The position numbers were made by a program, and so were the translations under genes. This document shows, piece after piece, positions 27,172-37,775 of a DNA stretch of 60,000 bases (position 1 is the first letter of the stretch; every line of letters starts with the position of its first letter). A model generated the notes under the pieces. That model did not search any database and was not told the DNA's origin. It was given only the letters and a program-made list of their open reading frames with translations. Origin of the DNA: Polytrichum commune (Eukaryota; Streptophyta; Polytrichopsida; Polytrichales; Polytrichaceae); contig OX485803.1 of assembly GCA_950295325.1 (NCBI GenBank), forward strand, positions 63,753,554 to 63,813,553. Direction: 5' to 3'.

Positions 27172-27260
27172 ATGTTATTTGGGTTGAAAAGTGATACTCT
27201 CGGTAACGATGTGTAACTCGAACTGGTATCCCACGTCAATTAGACAATACAGTGTAGTTA

Positions 27261-28506
27261 CGGACGAATTGGTTGAGTTTTGAAAATAAGCGGCAGAGGT
27301 TCAAGACTTCAGGAAAAGTACCACTCACTTAAATGACTCTATAGAATATACCTCGCATACTAAAGAAAACGAAAAGATCAGAACGTGTAAGTTACAGTTG
27401 GCCTTGGAAAGTTACACTAGAGTTTTGACCCATTAACTCACACCCAAAAATCTCCCCGGACACTGCTCCGCATGCCACTTTCTCGTCGTTGGCCCTGTGG
27501 GTCACATTGATGAGGCCCTCCGGTATCAAAATAGAAGCTTAAACAACAAAATTTAAACGCACCCAAAAACCCCCTCCACCCCCATGGGCACATCTGAGCC
27601 GTTGATCTGATCATAAGCTTGGTGACAGTTGCGGCATGATGAGGCCACCATGCATGCCATTTCGCATTAAAATATCAGCACTAGGGGTAGCCCACACTTG
27701 TTGGCCAATACTCCATGTTGGCACAATACCGGAGTATCATGTTCAGTCTTTAGCCCTCCACAGCCCCTGACACACAGGAGAGGGGGGGTTAGGTTTGGCA
27801 CCCAACTGGGTTTAGCCCCACTCTCCTCACGTTTTGCACTTGTTTTTACACTCGTTGGGCTGCGGCTCTTTATAATTTGGCCACTTGAGTCTACCTGTTG
27901 GCCTCCTTATGGCGCCCACCTTTCCAAAAAAAAACACCACCCGCATGACTCGGTTTCTATAATAACAATAACGACTTAAAGCCATAGCCACTCCTCCCCC
28001 ACCTCCATGAGGTATTGTGCTATAAACAACCCCACCTTGTACGATAGACGCTCACCGAGTGATGAGTCTTTTCGGAGATGCACCTCTTGTTGTTGTTGTT
28101 AGTGACGCTTCACACTATGGCCGAAGGTGAAGAGGCCGTCGATTTCCATCGATTAGATTGCAAGAGATCAAGAGTTTCAGCCTCTCGATCTTTCACACTA
28201 GAGGCCGAAGTCTAAAGGCCGTCGTAATTTAAAATGCTTACTTTTTGACGAAGGCGGCGGACTCTCGAAGGAAGTTTGGGCCGGACGGGAATGGAAACCC
28301 AAACTATGGTCGAGAGGCTGTCGGTTTTTTTCATTCAAAGATCAATCATTGACAAGATCTCGGCCGTTAGATTGAAGGGGTTGTTTTGGGCAAGGAATAA
28401 AGTGGGATGTTTTTTTGGGTTTGGACTTTGGGCTTGGCCTTTGTAGGGTGGGGTGAACTGCCTACCTTGCGGTGGGTGGGCTCTTGGCTTCCTACCTACC
28501 TAGCCG
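27261..28506. other. Stretch without a recognised gene
   Basis: Part of 27300-27470 resembles 20030-20160 (shared CTCTATAGAATATACC-like and CCCGGACACT blocks), so it is probably an old dispersed repeat. The rest shows nothing I can name. Confidence 0.4.
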
Positions 28507-28620
28507 GGTTTTTTTTTTTCTTCTTTCCGTCAAGTAGAGAAAAGATTTCACAACGGGAATTGAACCACCAACCACTCCATTCGGAAATGGCCACCTCTCC
28601 ACTATCACCCGGTGGTTTAG
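28507..28620 (-). mobile_element. tRNA-derived SINE, copy 2
   Basis: On the minus strand the A-box-like GGTGATAGTGGAGAGGTGG lies at 28609-28591 and a perfect B box GGTTCAATTCCC at 28566-28555. Then come GTTGTGAAATC, TCTCTACTTGACGG and an A-rich tail at 28527-28509. This is the best-preserved of the three copies for the B box. Confidence 0.8.
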
Positions 28621-30352
28621 GGTCGTTTAGGGTCGTTTCGGACGATTTGGTTGATATTGAGTTAATGGAGGCACTTTCCTACAAGTTGTAGTAATCACTA
28701 AGTCATGATTAGAGTTGCCACATCACGTAAAGTCGTCTGTTTTCTTTCACTTTAAAAAAAATCAAATATCATGTGAGTACGATGAGCATGTGTGGAGGTT
28801 TGTTATGTGGAGTTAGCGACACACACTCAAAAATGCTGGTTTCAAAATGGAGTTCAACAAGCCAAGGTAAGGTAAGGTAAGGCTAGGTTAGATGAAGTGA
28901 GGTAGGGAAACAAAAAACGGTGAATGACCACTACTGGTGCACTGAGCTCGGGGAAGAATCATTCTTGTGTGGACCCAAAATTAGCTAATTTTTGAAAGTG
29001 GTGGCCCGAGAGGACGTAGTGTTAGGTGGGATGTAGATGGTTAGCTAAGTAGGTGTTGTTTCACGCTACTTGCAATCATTTATGGGTGCTAGTGACTTAA
29101 CCACTTTGTGTGCATTCGTATGTAGAGTATAATATATTGATGCTCAAATTAGGGAGACTCTATTATACAAGCATGGGGTTTGACTTACGTACCTCTTTGG
29201 AGAAATGTAACTAATTATTTACATGGAATAAAATTTTTAAACAAATTTCATTCGCCATCATTTCCTACTACTCATTCTCACCGTTATCTATATTTCTACC
29301 AAAAGAGTTTTGGCTTTGACATGTGCCTAATTTTGAGGAGCTTGGTTCCAAGGTTGATCTATTTTGTGGTGGGGTTAAAAGTGTCTATTTCCAACTTCGA
29401 TTAGAAATGGCGGTTTTGCAAGGCTTGAAACCTTCATTCGAAACCAACATTTTGAATGTGTGTGGCCTCCCCCTCATAACCAAGTACGCATAAGCGTCCA
29501 ATTTTGTCAAAGACCCAACAATGACCATGGTGGTAATTGATTAGTAATACTCTATAAAAATAGTATTGTTGGAATTCAAGATGATGCGCTCAAAGATATT
29601 CCATTAGTATTGGAGCCACCGCGTTGTTTTTAGTCCAAATCCAAGGTGGCCATGGGTTCAATCTTCTTCATAAGTAATGTGGCTCCAAATTGTGAGATTT
29701 AACGGCTGCAACCCCGATTTAAGGTGAGCTAGAACTATATTTTGTCACATGGACTAGTGCAATGTGGGCGGTTGGTTTGGATTAAGCAATTTAACTTCAA
29801 TTATTTCGTTCTTGGCCACCAACCCACTTCTTTATTCTTTATTATTCTTGCCGGCTAGATAAGAAATTGTAATGCTTAAAGTTTCTTCTATAGGTGCTTC
29901 TACCTTACAACATGTAAGATATGTTGTACCTTGATGCAGTTGAGCACATGACCCATGATTCCAACTAAGAAAGCATTTTCAACAATCCAATGTATAAATG
30001 ATTCTCGCAATGAATCAATTCTCAAAGTTTTTGGGCCAATGCCGCATGCTCATCCCACCCGTTAAGTGCATGTAGATCATGAGATTTCAATGCCCAAAGA
30101 CAACCCACTTGATTCCTAGGTCTTTCGATGTCTCAATGTTGCAAATAGCAATCTACCTCCATACGAGATTCAAGATATTGCATTTGATTTGTTGGTTGGC
30201 CCAAAAGGAACACTACGTCGTATAGTTGTATAGAAGAGCCTTGTGTGATGATTTCGTCATTGAGATGTGATTTTAGTTGAACCCTTGCTCCCCCTTTAAT
30301 ATCATCTCTAAGTTGTCTCTGCCCACCTCCCCATTGCACTTGATACGGAAAC
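28621..30352. other. Stretch without a recognised gene
   Basis: A short GGTAA repeat lies at 28863-28885. Otherwise nothing is recognised. Confidence 0.45.
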
Positions 30353-30460
30353 TACACTAATATGATATTTAGTGTCACCAATTCTAATCGTCTTGCTCAA
30401 TACTAATTGTAAATTGTGATGTAGTGTCACCGACACTAGATGTTAACCCCACATTATTTT
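30353..30460. mobile_element. Group D-prime MITE half-copy
   Basis: The end CTACACTAATATGATATTTA then GTGTCACCAATTC, and the following sequence, are inverse to the right part of D-prime copy 1 (27060-27171). The other end was not found. Confidence 0.55.
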
Positions 30461-30874
30461 TCATTCCTTGTAAGTTTTTTTTGGGGGTTACAGATTAATA
30501 GTGTTGCAATTTTTTAACTATGATCAATTTTAGAAATGGCACTTCACCATTATGACAACGGTCTAGTGCAAGGGTAGAGGGTGGTTAACATGTTATGGTA
30601 TTTCTACCTTAAATTTCACATTTAGTGTAGAAACATGCAAGAGTTGGCTTACATTCAAAGGGGAACAATGTTCCGATATGTGTATGACGCTCATAGATGC
30701 TTGTGAGCATGGGCCGTTTCTAAATATCCTCTATCTTCATAAATTTGGACAACATGCACTTCAAGAATTATATACAAGCTCAATATAAGAGACACCCATC
30801 ATACAACCATTAGTAGTAGTCTAATGAGTTAAGGTTGAATGCAGTAAGTTAGGACTTGAGCTACCCAAAATTGG

Positions 30875-31146
30875 AGAGGGATGCATTTATCACAAACGAG
30901 CATACCTCTCATCCATCCAACATGAAAACATGACCCCCTATATGGTTGTGGCTAAATCATCTCAAATGACTTGGACTTCACTAGTTCAAGGTCTTCCAAG
31001 CTAGTTACAATGTCAAATCCACTAAACAACAACAACAACAACAACAACCTCCAAGATACATAGTATTTTAGGTTTTTATTTTCAATTTTTTGTGTTGGAT
31101 GAATTGGGTGGTACGCTTGCATGTGATAATTCCCTCACTCTCCCAA
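30875..31146. mobile_element. Group E MITE, copy with both ends
   Basis: The left end reads TTGGAGAGGGATGCATTTAT, then CACAAACGAGCATACCTCTC, then ATCCATCCAACATGAAAA. The right end is the inverse (TTGTGTTGGATGAATTGGG...GGTACGCTTGCATGTGATAA...CCCTCACTCTCCCA). Arms are about 60 bases. A CAA repeat lies at about 31026-31048. Non-coding, about 272 bp. Confidence 0.75.
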
Positions 31147-31644
31147 AACTAAGTTACGGTAACTTAGGGTACCTTACAAATCTTCTAGAAGGCTGTCCTA
31201 AGTAATCTTTGTGTCAGTATCCCAATCAATGAAGCATACTTGGAACCCTATTTGATTTCATGCTATCAGCCGTAATTTACACGTCACTTATGCCAAACCC
31301 ATACACACCAATCTAGGTATATGCATTGCCATATTCCATACATATAATATTAATAGTATGATATATAATTTTAGCAAAAAAAAAAACATAACATTCTTCT
31401 GTTTGCAGAAAGTAAAGAAAAAGAAAATTTTAATATCAATAGTAACCACCGTCATGAATAGAGGCCGTTGGCCCTATTCTATTCAAGAGCTCCCTTGTTA
31501 CATGCCCCGGGCTCAGCGGTGCCCATGCAGTTTTTGGACATAGTTGGTCAAGATTCTAGTGATTCTAAATCCGACCAGTTACATGGTGACATCTTCTAGT
31601 GTTGCTTTATTCATTTGAGGTATATTCTATAGATTCCTCTAAAA

Positions 31645-31917
31645 TGATCGGCAATTCTCATGAGGTTTTGAACTTCAACTGATTATTTTTCAAACCCAAA
31701 TGATTCATCTGTAACTAACCGCCGGTTCTCCCCGAGCAATGCCCGGGCTAAATCACATCTTATTCAGCCAAGGGCCACTTCACACACGAGCCAAGGGCCA
31801 TGACCATGGAATGGTGAGGGCCTTTGACTATCATCCAAAGACTATGCCATGGGTGTTGGGCTACCCATAGTGTCTCGGGACGGGTCCTCAAACATAGTGT
31901 GAAGTGAGAATGGACCA
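31645..31917. mobile_element. 67-bp-repeat monomer followed by a group D MITE
   Basis: 31645-31720 carries one diverged monomer of the repeat seen at 45.8-46.1 kb. A short GC-rich end (GCCGGTTCTCCCCGAGCAAT) follows. 31771-31917 is a short group D element, with left end AGGGCCACTTCACACACGAG and diverged right end AGTGTGAAGTGAGAATGGAC. Confidence 0.5.
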
Positions 31918-32047
31918 TGTTGAGGGACCGTTGCATATTTTATTAATGAAAAGAAAGGGCAACCCTACCTCACTAGCTACATATCCTCATTCCCTTTTTT
32001 GTCACTTTCTTTTTGAATTTTACATCGGTGAGGAAGGAAAAGAGAGC

Positions 32048-33205
32048 ATGATGGATCATATTTAGAGAAGAGGGAGGATTCTTGTTGCATTGGCTTTATA
32101 TTGGTGTTTGCACATGATTGTACAATATGTGCTTGATATGCAAGCATTGACACTCAATAGAGAATGGGAATATGCCCTGATTCTGAGCATTTTGAAGGTA
32201 TGAAGATGAGCGATCGTAGTGTGTGGGCTTTTGAGAGAAACGTAGGGTTCACTGATAGGTTATTATTGGGTTCTTTCAAGGAAAAAATGTTCAAACAAAG
32301 AACTCGTATATGTCACAACACATTCAAGTTTCTTTGTGAGAGGTTAGGTCCGTATTTGCAGAGAAAAAATACACATATGAGAGAGACAATTTTAGTTGAG
32401 AGTAGAATTGCAATGTCATTACAAAGGCTTGGGACTGGAAATACTTTATGTACTATAGGAGAGGTATATGAGGTGGCTGAAAGTACAATTTCATATATAG
32501 TTAGAATTTTTTGTAGATTGGTAAGAGTGCATTTGCAAGGGATTTTTATACAATTTCCAAGTCCAACTTGGTTTAGGGTTTTAACTCAAGAATTTGAGGT
32601 CTTTTATGGAATTCATCACATTATAGGAGCAATCGATGGATCTCACATTCTGATCCTTGCGCTTGTAATTGGAGAAGAAGATTGTTATTATAGAAAATCA
32701 TTTCATTCGGTTTTATTGCAAGATATAGTAGATACAAAATATGTCTTTGGGGGTTACAAATTTGGATGGGTGGGAAGTATGCACGATTGGACTTTTTTTA
32801 ATTGATAAAAGTTAGAAGATATTGTATCAAAAAAAATTCTTACCTTATAAGCTAATTGGAGATTGCGCATATCCAATGCGACCATGGATTTACAACCTAT
32901 TCAAAGGGTGTGCAAAAGGTTTAGAAGGTTATAAAACAAATTAGAATTTCATTCAAAGTTCTACCCGTATATGTGTAGAACGTACTTTCAGAATTTTGAA
33001 AGACAGATGGCGCGTTATTACGAGAAGATTTGAGATATCATTACGGCATATGACTGATGTAGTTGCTACATGTATTGTACTATACAATATGTGTACAATT
33101 GAAAAGGACAAATTTGATATAGAATTGATAAGAAAAGTAGAGAGAGAATTGAATAGACATATAGATAGTAAATTATTTAAAAGAAAGATTGGAAATGTGG
33201 GTTAA
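32048..33205 (+). pseudogene. PIF/Harbinger transposase (DDE_4), decayed
   Basis: Three blocks in successive frames align with plant Harbinger transposases. Block 1, from ATG at 32048, has an early TAG, then LVALALYWCLHMIVQYVLDM. Block 2 (32164-32805) has the N-terminal HTH-like part, GTGNTLCTIGEVYEVAEST, the first catalytic Asp in GAIDGSHI (32635-32637), RKSFHSVLLQDIVD, and GSMHDWTFFN, ending at TGA-TAA. Block 3 has LIGDCAYPMRPWI, a TAG at 32942-32944, and the catalytic Glu in VERTFRILKDRW (32978-32980). There are at least two frameshifts and three in-frame stops, so it is inactive. Harbinger enzymes normally need a Myb-like partner, which I do not see. Element ends were not found. The block is very AT-rich compared with the ACR gene. 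Confidence 0.9.
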
Positions 33206-33784
33206 ATTAGCAACAATAGGTGAAATCAGAAATATCGGTATTATAAAAAATAATACATAAATAATAGAAGAAGGTGATAAAAACACTAAAAATTTCTCGA
33301 TAGAAAAAATGAGAAGGATAAAGATTTATTGCTAGAAGCTACAAAAATGCATATAACAATAATCAAATATTTGTAGCAGATAAAACTCCAAAAATATTCA
33401 TACCTACAATTCTTGGATATGAATATTGATTATGATATGAATGAATAACTATAATTTATGTACTAAGGTTGCCATATGAGCATCCTTATTTTTCAATAAA
33501 TCTATTGTTGCTTGAAAAAATAAAATTAAACTAGAAGAATTACTGACTATATGTTCTAGAAATCCTTCCATTATATATTGAAATTTCTTTTTTTGTCCTT
33601 TGTGGCATTTACAAATGAATTTTGTCGTGTGATCTGCATATTATGGTGGTCATTATTTTCCTGAGCATTTGCTGACATCTGATTAACTACACTTGCACGT
33701 TGTCCATTCCATATATTCTTTTATTTATAATACTGACACTTTTTACTATTATGTCATGAAAGTTCATTTGAACTTTTATCATTT

Positions 33785-34078
33785 TTGTATTTCATCAGTA
33801 GAACTTTGTATTTTTTCTTACATACCAACCTAGTTTTATCAAAATTGCGCAACCTGGATATCATACAAGCATGTAATTTAATCGAAACATTTATTCATGT
33901 TCATATACAAACAATTGATTTTCAGACTACAATACAATGGGATAAAATACTATATCCTAGAAAATTTATCAACTTGAGGAGAGGTTCTTTTTGGTCTATA
34001 CGAGCTCTAAGCTCCTCTATGATGAAGTGGTCTCGGGAACAATTTATGACGCCGACTAAACTTCCAAGTCCTCAATAG
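33785..34078 (+). pseudogene. Possible hAT/TTF-type transposase fragment
   Basis: The frame contains LSKLRNLDIIQACNLIETFI and, later, WDKILYPRKFI. The spacing of hydrophobic and polar residues resembles the part of plant zinc-finger/TTF-type hAT proteins that reads roughly L-x-K-x-L-x-I-x-x-A-x-x-L-V. The match is from memory of the family's shape and is weak. It lies about 580 bases after the Harbinger relic. A chance frame is a real alternative. Confidence 0.25.
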
Positions 34079-34338
34079 CGGAAAAAAAAGGCAGGGGCTG
34101 AGGGCAAGAGGCAAAAACTAAGGGCTTCAAAAAAGCCTAATTAGCCCAATCTAGATTTGAACTTTTGCATTTACTAAACAAAACATCAATGATTCTAATG
34201 TACAAATTCATACCTTGTTTTCTTGTAGATTTTACAAATCTTCTTCTATCTCACCACGAATGGCTATGAGACTTTTAATGTCATAATCCCACCATTTAAT
34301 AGGGGCCTCTTCTTTACCTTCCAAATTTCTCAACTCCG

Positions 34339-35690
34339 TGTGAGCCCAAAATGGGCCCACATGTTTGTTTTAACTCTTGTAAACCATTACAAGTGATGTT
34401 TTAGTGTTTTATGATTATTTATAAAAATATAAAAAGAGTGAAGCTTGAAAGAAGCTAGATTTAAGCATTAGGCTCATTTGGAGTGGATTGATTAAAAATG
34501 TAGTAATAAAAGGAAGCTCCGTAGTTGGTGAGCGTAGTAGGTAGAGACCCAAGGATAGTTAAATGATTGAATTAGGACCTTTGGTGTTTGTTTTAGGAAA
34601 ATGGCTCAAGAGATAAGATGAGAGCCTACAAAGTAGGAGGAGATTTCGAAGGCTTATCGTGAGCTGTGAGGATGCTCGCCTCGTGAAACTCACTATTTAA
34701 AACCTCGTTCTTCTCTCACTCCTTCTCTCTTTCCTTCGTGCTCCTTGACACCCCACGTGTTATAAGTGTGGGTGCGTGGGAAGCAAGATAGGAGCACGTG
34801 TGTGTGCATCAGTGTAAGGTTAGGAGCCAAGGCTAGTTGGCCTTGAAGAGGGTTTGACCTCTTGTTAGTAATAGTTGGGCGTGAATGATTTAAAATTCAA
34901 TTTATGGCTTTGTTTGAGTATTTGGATTTACATTGATTAGCCTTATACTTTTGCGGATGTGGAAAGTCTCTTACTGGAGCATTTAGTTTTGTTGGACTTC
35001 ATATGAATTTTTGAGAGCCAAAAAACCGAGACTATGTCCAAACTTCCAAAAACTAGTGAAAAAATGTAGATTCAAAGGGAACAACGTAGAATTGCGACCA
35101 TATACTCTGTGGCAGTAAAAATATTATTGCATATTCATGTAGAGGACTTCATTACCTATTCATGGATACCAAGAACTCATTTTTTGGACTTCATATGAAT
35201 TTTTGAAAGCCAAAAAACCGAGACTATGTCCAAACTTCCAAAAAAATAGTGACACACTCTTATAGTTTTCGACTTATGATGTTTAGACTTAAAGTGTTGG
35301 ATTCGTTAGGTAGGAAGGGGTGTGTGTAACTTTTGAATGTATTGGTGATTGACCATTGAGGTTGAACTTAGTAATGAAATGTGAAGGCCTGTAAAGGAGA
35401 GGCCATCATAAGTTACACAAGTATTTGTTAATACTTAAATTTATGTGCTTCATGAAATCAACAAGCGAAGGTTCGTGCAGTAGTGTGGAATCAACAACGA
35501 ACACTGGATTCACACGAGGGAAATCATTGAAGGCAGGCGTAGCCAAGGCGGCCGGGTGGACATTGGAGAAGGCTAAGGATATGACCTTACCCGAAGTTAA
35601 AGAATATAAGATGACATAGTGTGGGATTAGTCAAGTTGTGTATATTCTAAGGGTATATTGGAATCATACATTGAATTACCGAGGGAGGAT
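34339..35690 (+). mobile_element. LTR-like, promoter-bearing repeat, copy 2
   Basis: Same order as copy 1: TGTGAGCCCAAAATGGGCCC at the left edge, a TATA-like CTATTTAAAA at 34693-34702, a pyrimidine-rich tract, CACCCCACGTGTTATAAG, the shared AGGGTTTGACCTCTTG, and the small conserved frame near the 3' end. The promoter-proximal part is about 350 bases shorter than in copy 1. It carries a 68-bp direct repeat of its own (34992-35059 and 35184-35252). Confidence 0.5.
35443..35619 (+). CDS. Small protein of 58 residues, second copy of the conserved peptide
   Basis: The frame starts MCFMKSTSEGS and ends with RGKSLKAGVAKAAGWTLE and KAKDMTLPEVKEYKMT. It aligns with 9591-9803 at start, core and stop. 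After the stop, a short in-register segment in both copies (LESYIEL here, LKSYIEL in copy 1) again differs mostly silently, but its frame relative to the stop differs between copies. That could mean a lost downstream exon or a frameshift. Function unknown. The start at 35443 is chosen over an upstream TTG because both copies share this Met and the Met three codons later. Confidence 0.5.
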   Translation: MCFMKSTSEGSCSSVESTTNTGFTRGKSLKAGVAKAAGWTLEKAKDMTLPEVKEYKMT

Positions 35691-36263
35691 TTTCTACGTG
35701 TCATTATAACTTTTCCACTCGGACTAGGACAAAATCGAAGGGTGGGAAATTTTTGGTGACACTCCGCTTCATTTTATTTTTTGTTTTTGTTTTTTTAAGC
35801 TACTATTCTACCTCTCTTCTTATCGATATCGTCATCTTTTCTAGTAGTATCTTCTGCCTCTCCTCTCATACTCATATCTCTACTGCCCTCTACATTTTGT
35901 GACATTTGAGTTCCAATCACTGCTACATCTTCATCATTGTACAACTGAAAATCGTTGAAATTTCTACTTCCTAATGAGGGTCCGTGCAATCCGAATTGAG
36001 GTTGATTCTACGACATCCAAAGAAAATTTTGGCTCCATTGTTGGGTTTCATAACCACTCCCATCTTGCGAGAATCCTGCCATTGAATACAAAAATTTGTA
36101 AAAAAACAAATTCTCTACATACAACAATCTCTAGGAATTTTGACTTCTGGGCATTTGCAAAAAACGGCCATATGCCTCTTATTCACTAGTATGCCCTGAA
36201 AAAATTATTGTTGGAAAAATAATTAAAATATTCATGCCAGCCAGTCACATTTGTTTCACTGCC

Positions 36264-36333
36264 ATGGTATGCCGGAATTTGTGTCAGGCCTACCTCTTGT
36301 AGGTGGGCCTGACACAAATTTTGGCAAACCATG
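36264..36333. repeat. 70-bp hairpin with a very short loop
   Basis: The arms ATGGTATGCCGGAATTTGTG and TCAGGCCTACCT pair with AGGTGGGCCTGA and CACAAATTTTGGCAAACCAT. Over about 32 pairs only four or so mismatch. The loop is CTTGT. A diverged left-arm relative (TGCCAGAATTTGCGTCAAGT) lies inside the group D element at 44.2 kb, so the hairpin seems to derive from group D. Confidence 0.8.
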
Positions 36334-36339
36334 CAACCT

Positions 36340-36520
36340 TATCCACAACCTGCCATGTAGGACTCCATGTAGTCTTTTCATCAACAAACTTTTTTTGGGC
36401 CTTTAGGCCTTTACCTCCTAGTGTGAAATGAACTTGGACGGTCTCTGCCTTTTCGACCAATGAGAATTCTTACATTGCCATGGTCAAAGGCCTTCAGCCT
36501 TGTGTGTGAAGTGCCCTTAA
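36340..36520. mobile_element. Group D MITE fragment
   Basis: It contains the block TGCCATGTAGGACTCCATGT (inverse of the copy-1 interior) and ends with TTGTGTGTGAAGTGCCC followed by TTA. The left end is not clear; the neighbouring hairpin may belong to it. It abuts the group F foldback. Confidence 0.5.
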
Positions 36521-36783
36521 GCCCCGCCCCTCCCACGCCTCCTTCACAACTTGGTCTTCTTACCACACATGCGTGGGAATTCTTCCTCGTTGGGAACCAA
36601 TGTGACAATACCCTTAAGCCATTAAGCTCCTTTGGCATGTGAAGGAACTCCAACAACTCCAGGTATTGTCACATTGGTTCCCGACGAGGAAGAGTTACCA
36701 GACATGTGTGGGTAGGAAGACCAGGTTGTGAAGGAGGCGTGGGAGGGGCTTGGCCCAACCAAATGAAGATGTGATCTAGCCCC
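36521..36783. mobile_element. Group F foldback element, copy 1
   Basis: The arms 36530-36612 and 36662-36744 are inverse over about 83 bases with roughly eight mismatches and one gap. The loop is about 49 bases and includes GCTCCTTTGGCATGTGAAGG, also found in copy 2. The right side continues to CCAAATGAAGATGTGATCTA as in copy 2, but the matching left 40 bases are missing here. Confidence 0.8.
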
Positions 36784-37616
36784 AGGGTTTATTACATAGG
36801 TAAGGTTTATTGCCTATCTTTCAATAGGTGGGCTCAATTCAAGTTTTGGTTTGGCATAATAGAACTCACTCTTTGCATGAGTAGGTAGAAGTAAACCATT
36901 CTTAGTATGGAGTATTTGACATTCTAGTATAAGCAACACTTGATTCAATGAGGTGTGTGGGTGTTATTCAAATTATTGGTCTTGTCATCCAACTTCCATT
37001 GATTAGATTTACATGACGGAACTTGCGTTGCATCAACAAATCTATGTTGAAGCATCAACAAAAATAAGACTCTCCCTAACTTAGTTATGGTTATCGAAAG
37101 CCTACGTTCATTGATTCCTTGATTGAGTGCACCTATCCTTCCAAATATTGTTCACTATATCGAGTATGGAGTAGCAACATACGATACTCTCAAGAAAAAT
37201 GTTATAGCAACATGTAACTCTAAATGGTAACCCACACTAATTAGATAAAATAGTGGAGCTATTCGAAAGAAAAAAAGGAGAAAAAAAATCTGCATATTGA
37301 TTTGTAGTTATAGGAGTGAAAAATGAGAAGTGAATGTAACGAATGAGGTGGTTGCTTAAAGCTCGTGCACCACATGTGGGAGGTACCTCAACATCTTTGT
37401 TTTATTATCGTGATGTTTCTCGTAAGCATACTTAGTTATATATCCGAAATTACATTATAACTTGAACATACAAATTTATTTGGGGCTTCACTTTTATTTT
37501 GGCTTACTTTTGTCTTATTGAGATGTGGGTCGTGACATTTACTGGTAATTACATAGTGTAAGTTATACACAAGTTACAATATAGGATATGTGACATTACA
37601 TGTTGAACCAACAACA
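36784..37616. other. Stretch with a group C MITE half-copy
   Basis: 37150-37262 matches the right half of group C (GTAACTCTAAATGGTAACCC then ACACTAATTAGATAAAATAG). The remainder is unassigned. Confidence 0.5.
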
Positions 37617-37775
37617 TTCTTTTTTCTTTTCTTTTTTCTTTTTTTCTTTTTTGGAACACATGAGGTGTTCAATCACATGGTTAGTTTTCGTCAAGTAGAG
37701 AGACGATTTCACAGCTAGGAATCAAACCGCCAACCACTCCGTTCGGTTTGAGTACCTTTCCATTATCATGCGGTA
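37617..37775 (-). mobile_element. tRNA-derived SINE, copy 3
   Basis: On the minus strand the A-box-like GCATGATAATGGAAAGG lies at 37772-37756 and the B box GGTTTGATTCC at 37728-37718. Next come AGCTGTGAAATCGTCTCTC, TACTTGACG and a long A-rich tail at 37652-37618. The boxes, spacing and shared block match copies 1 and 2. Confidence 0.8.

Larger units (their letters stand above)
26552..27260. mobile_element. Group C MITE, copy 2, split by insertions
   Basis: The left arm (CCACACTGCTTTCGTCC...AGTGTGGGATACCATTTGG) and right arm (CGAACTGGTATCCCACGTCA...AATACAGTGTAGTTAC) are inverse to each other and to group C copy 1. About 480 bases inside are foreign: a group H hairpin repeat and a group D-prime element. 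Confidence 0.65.
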
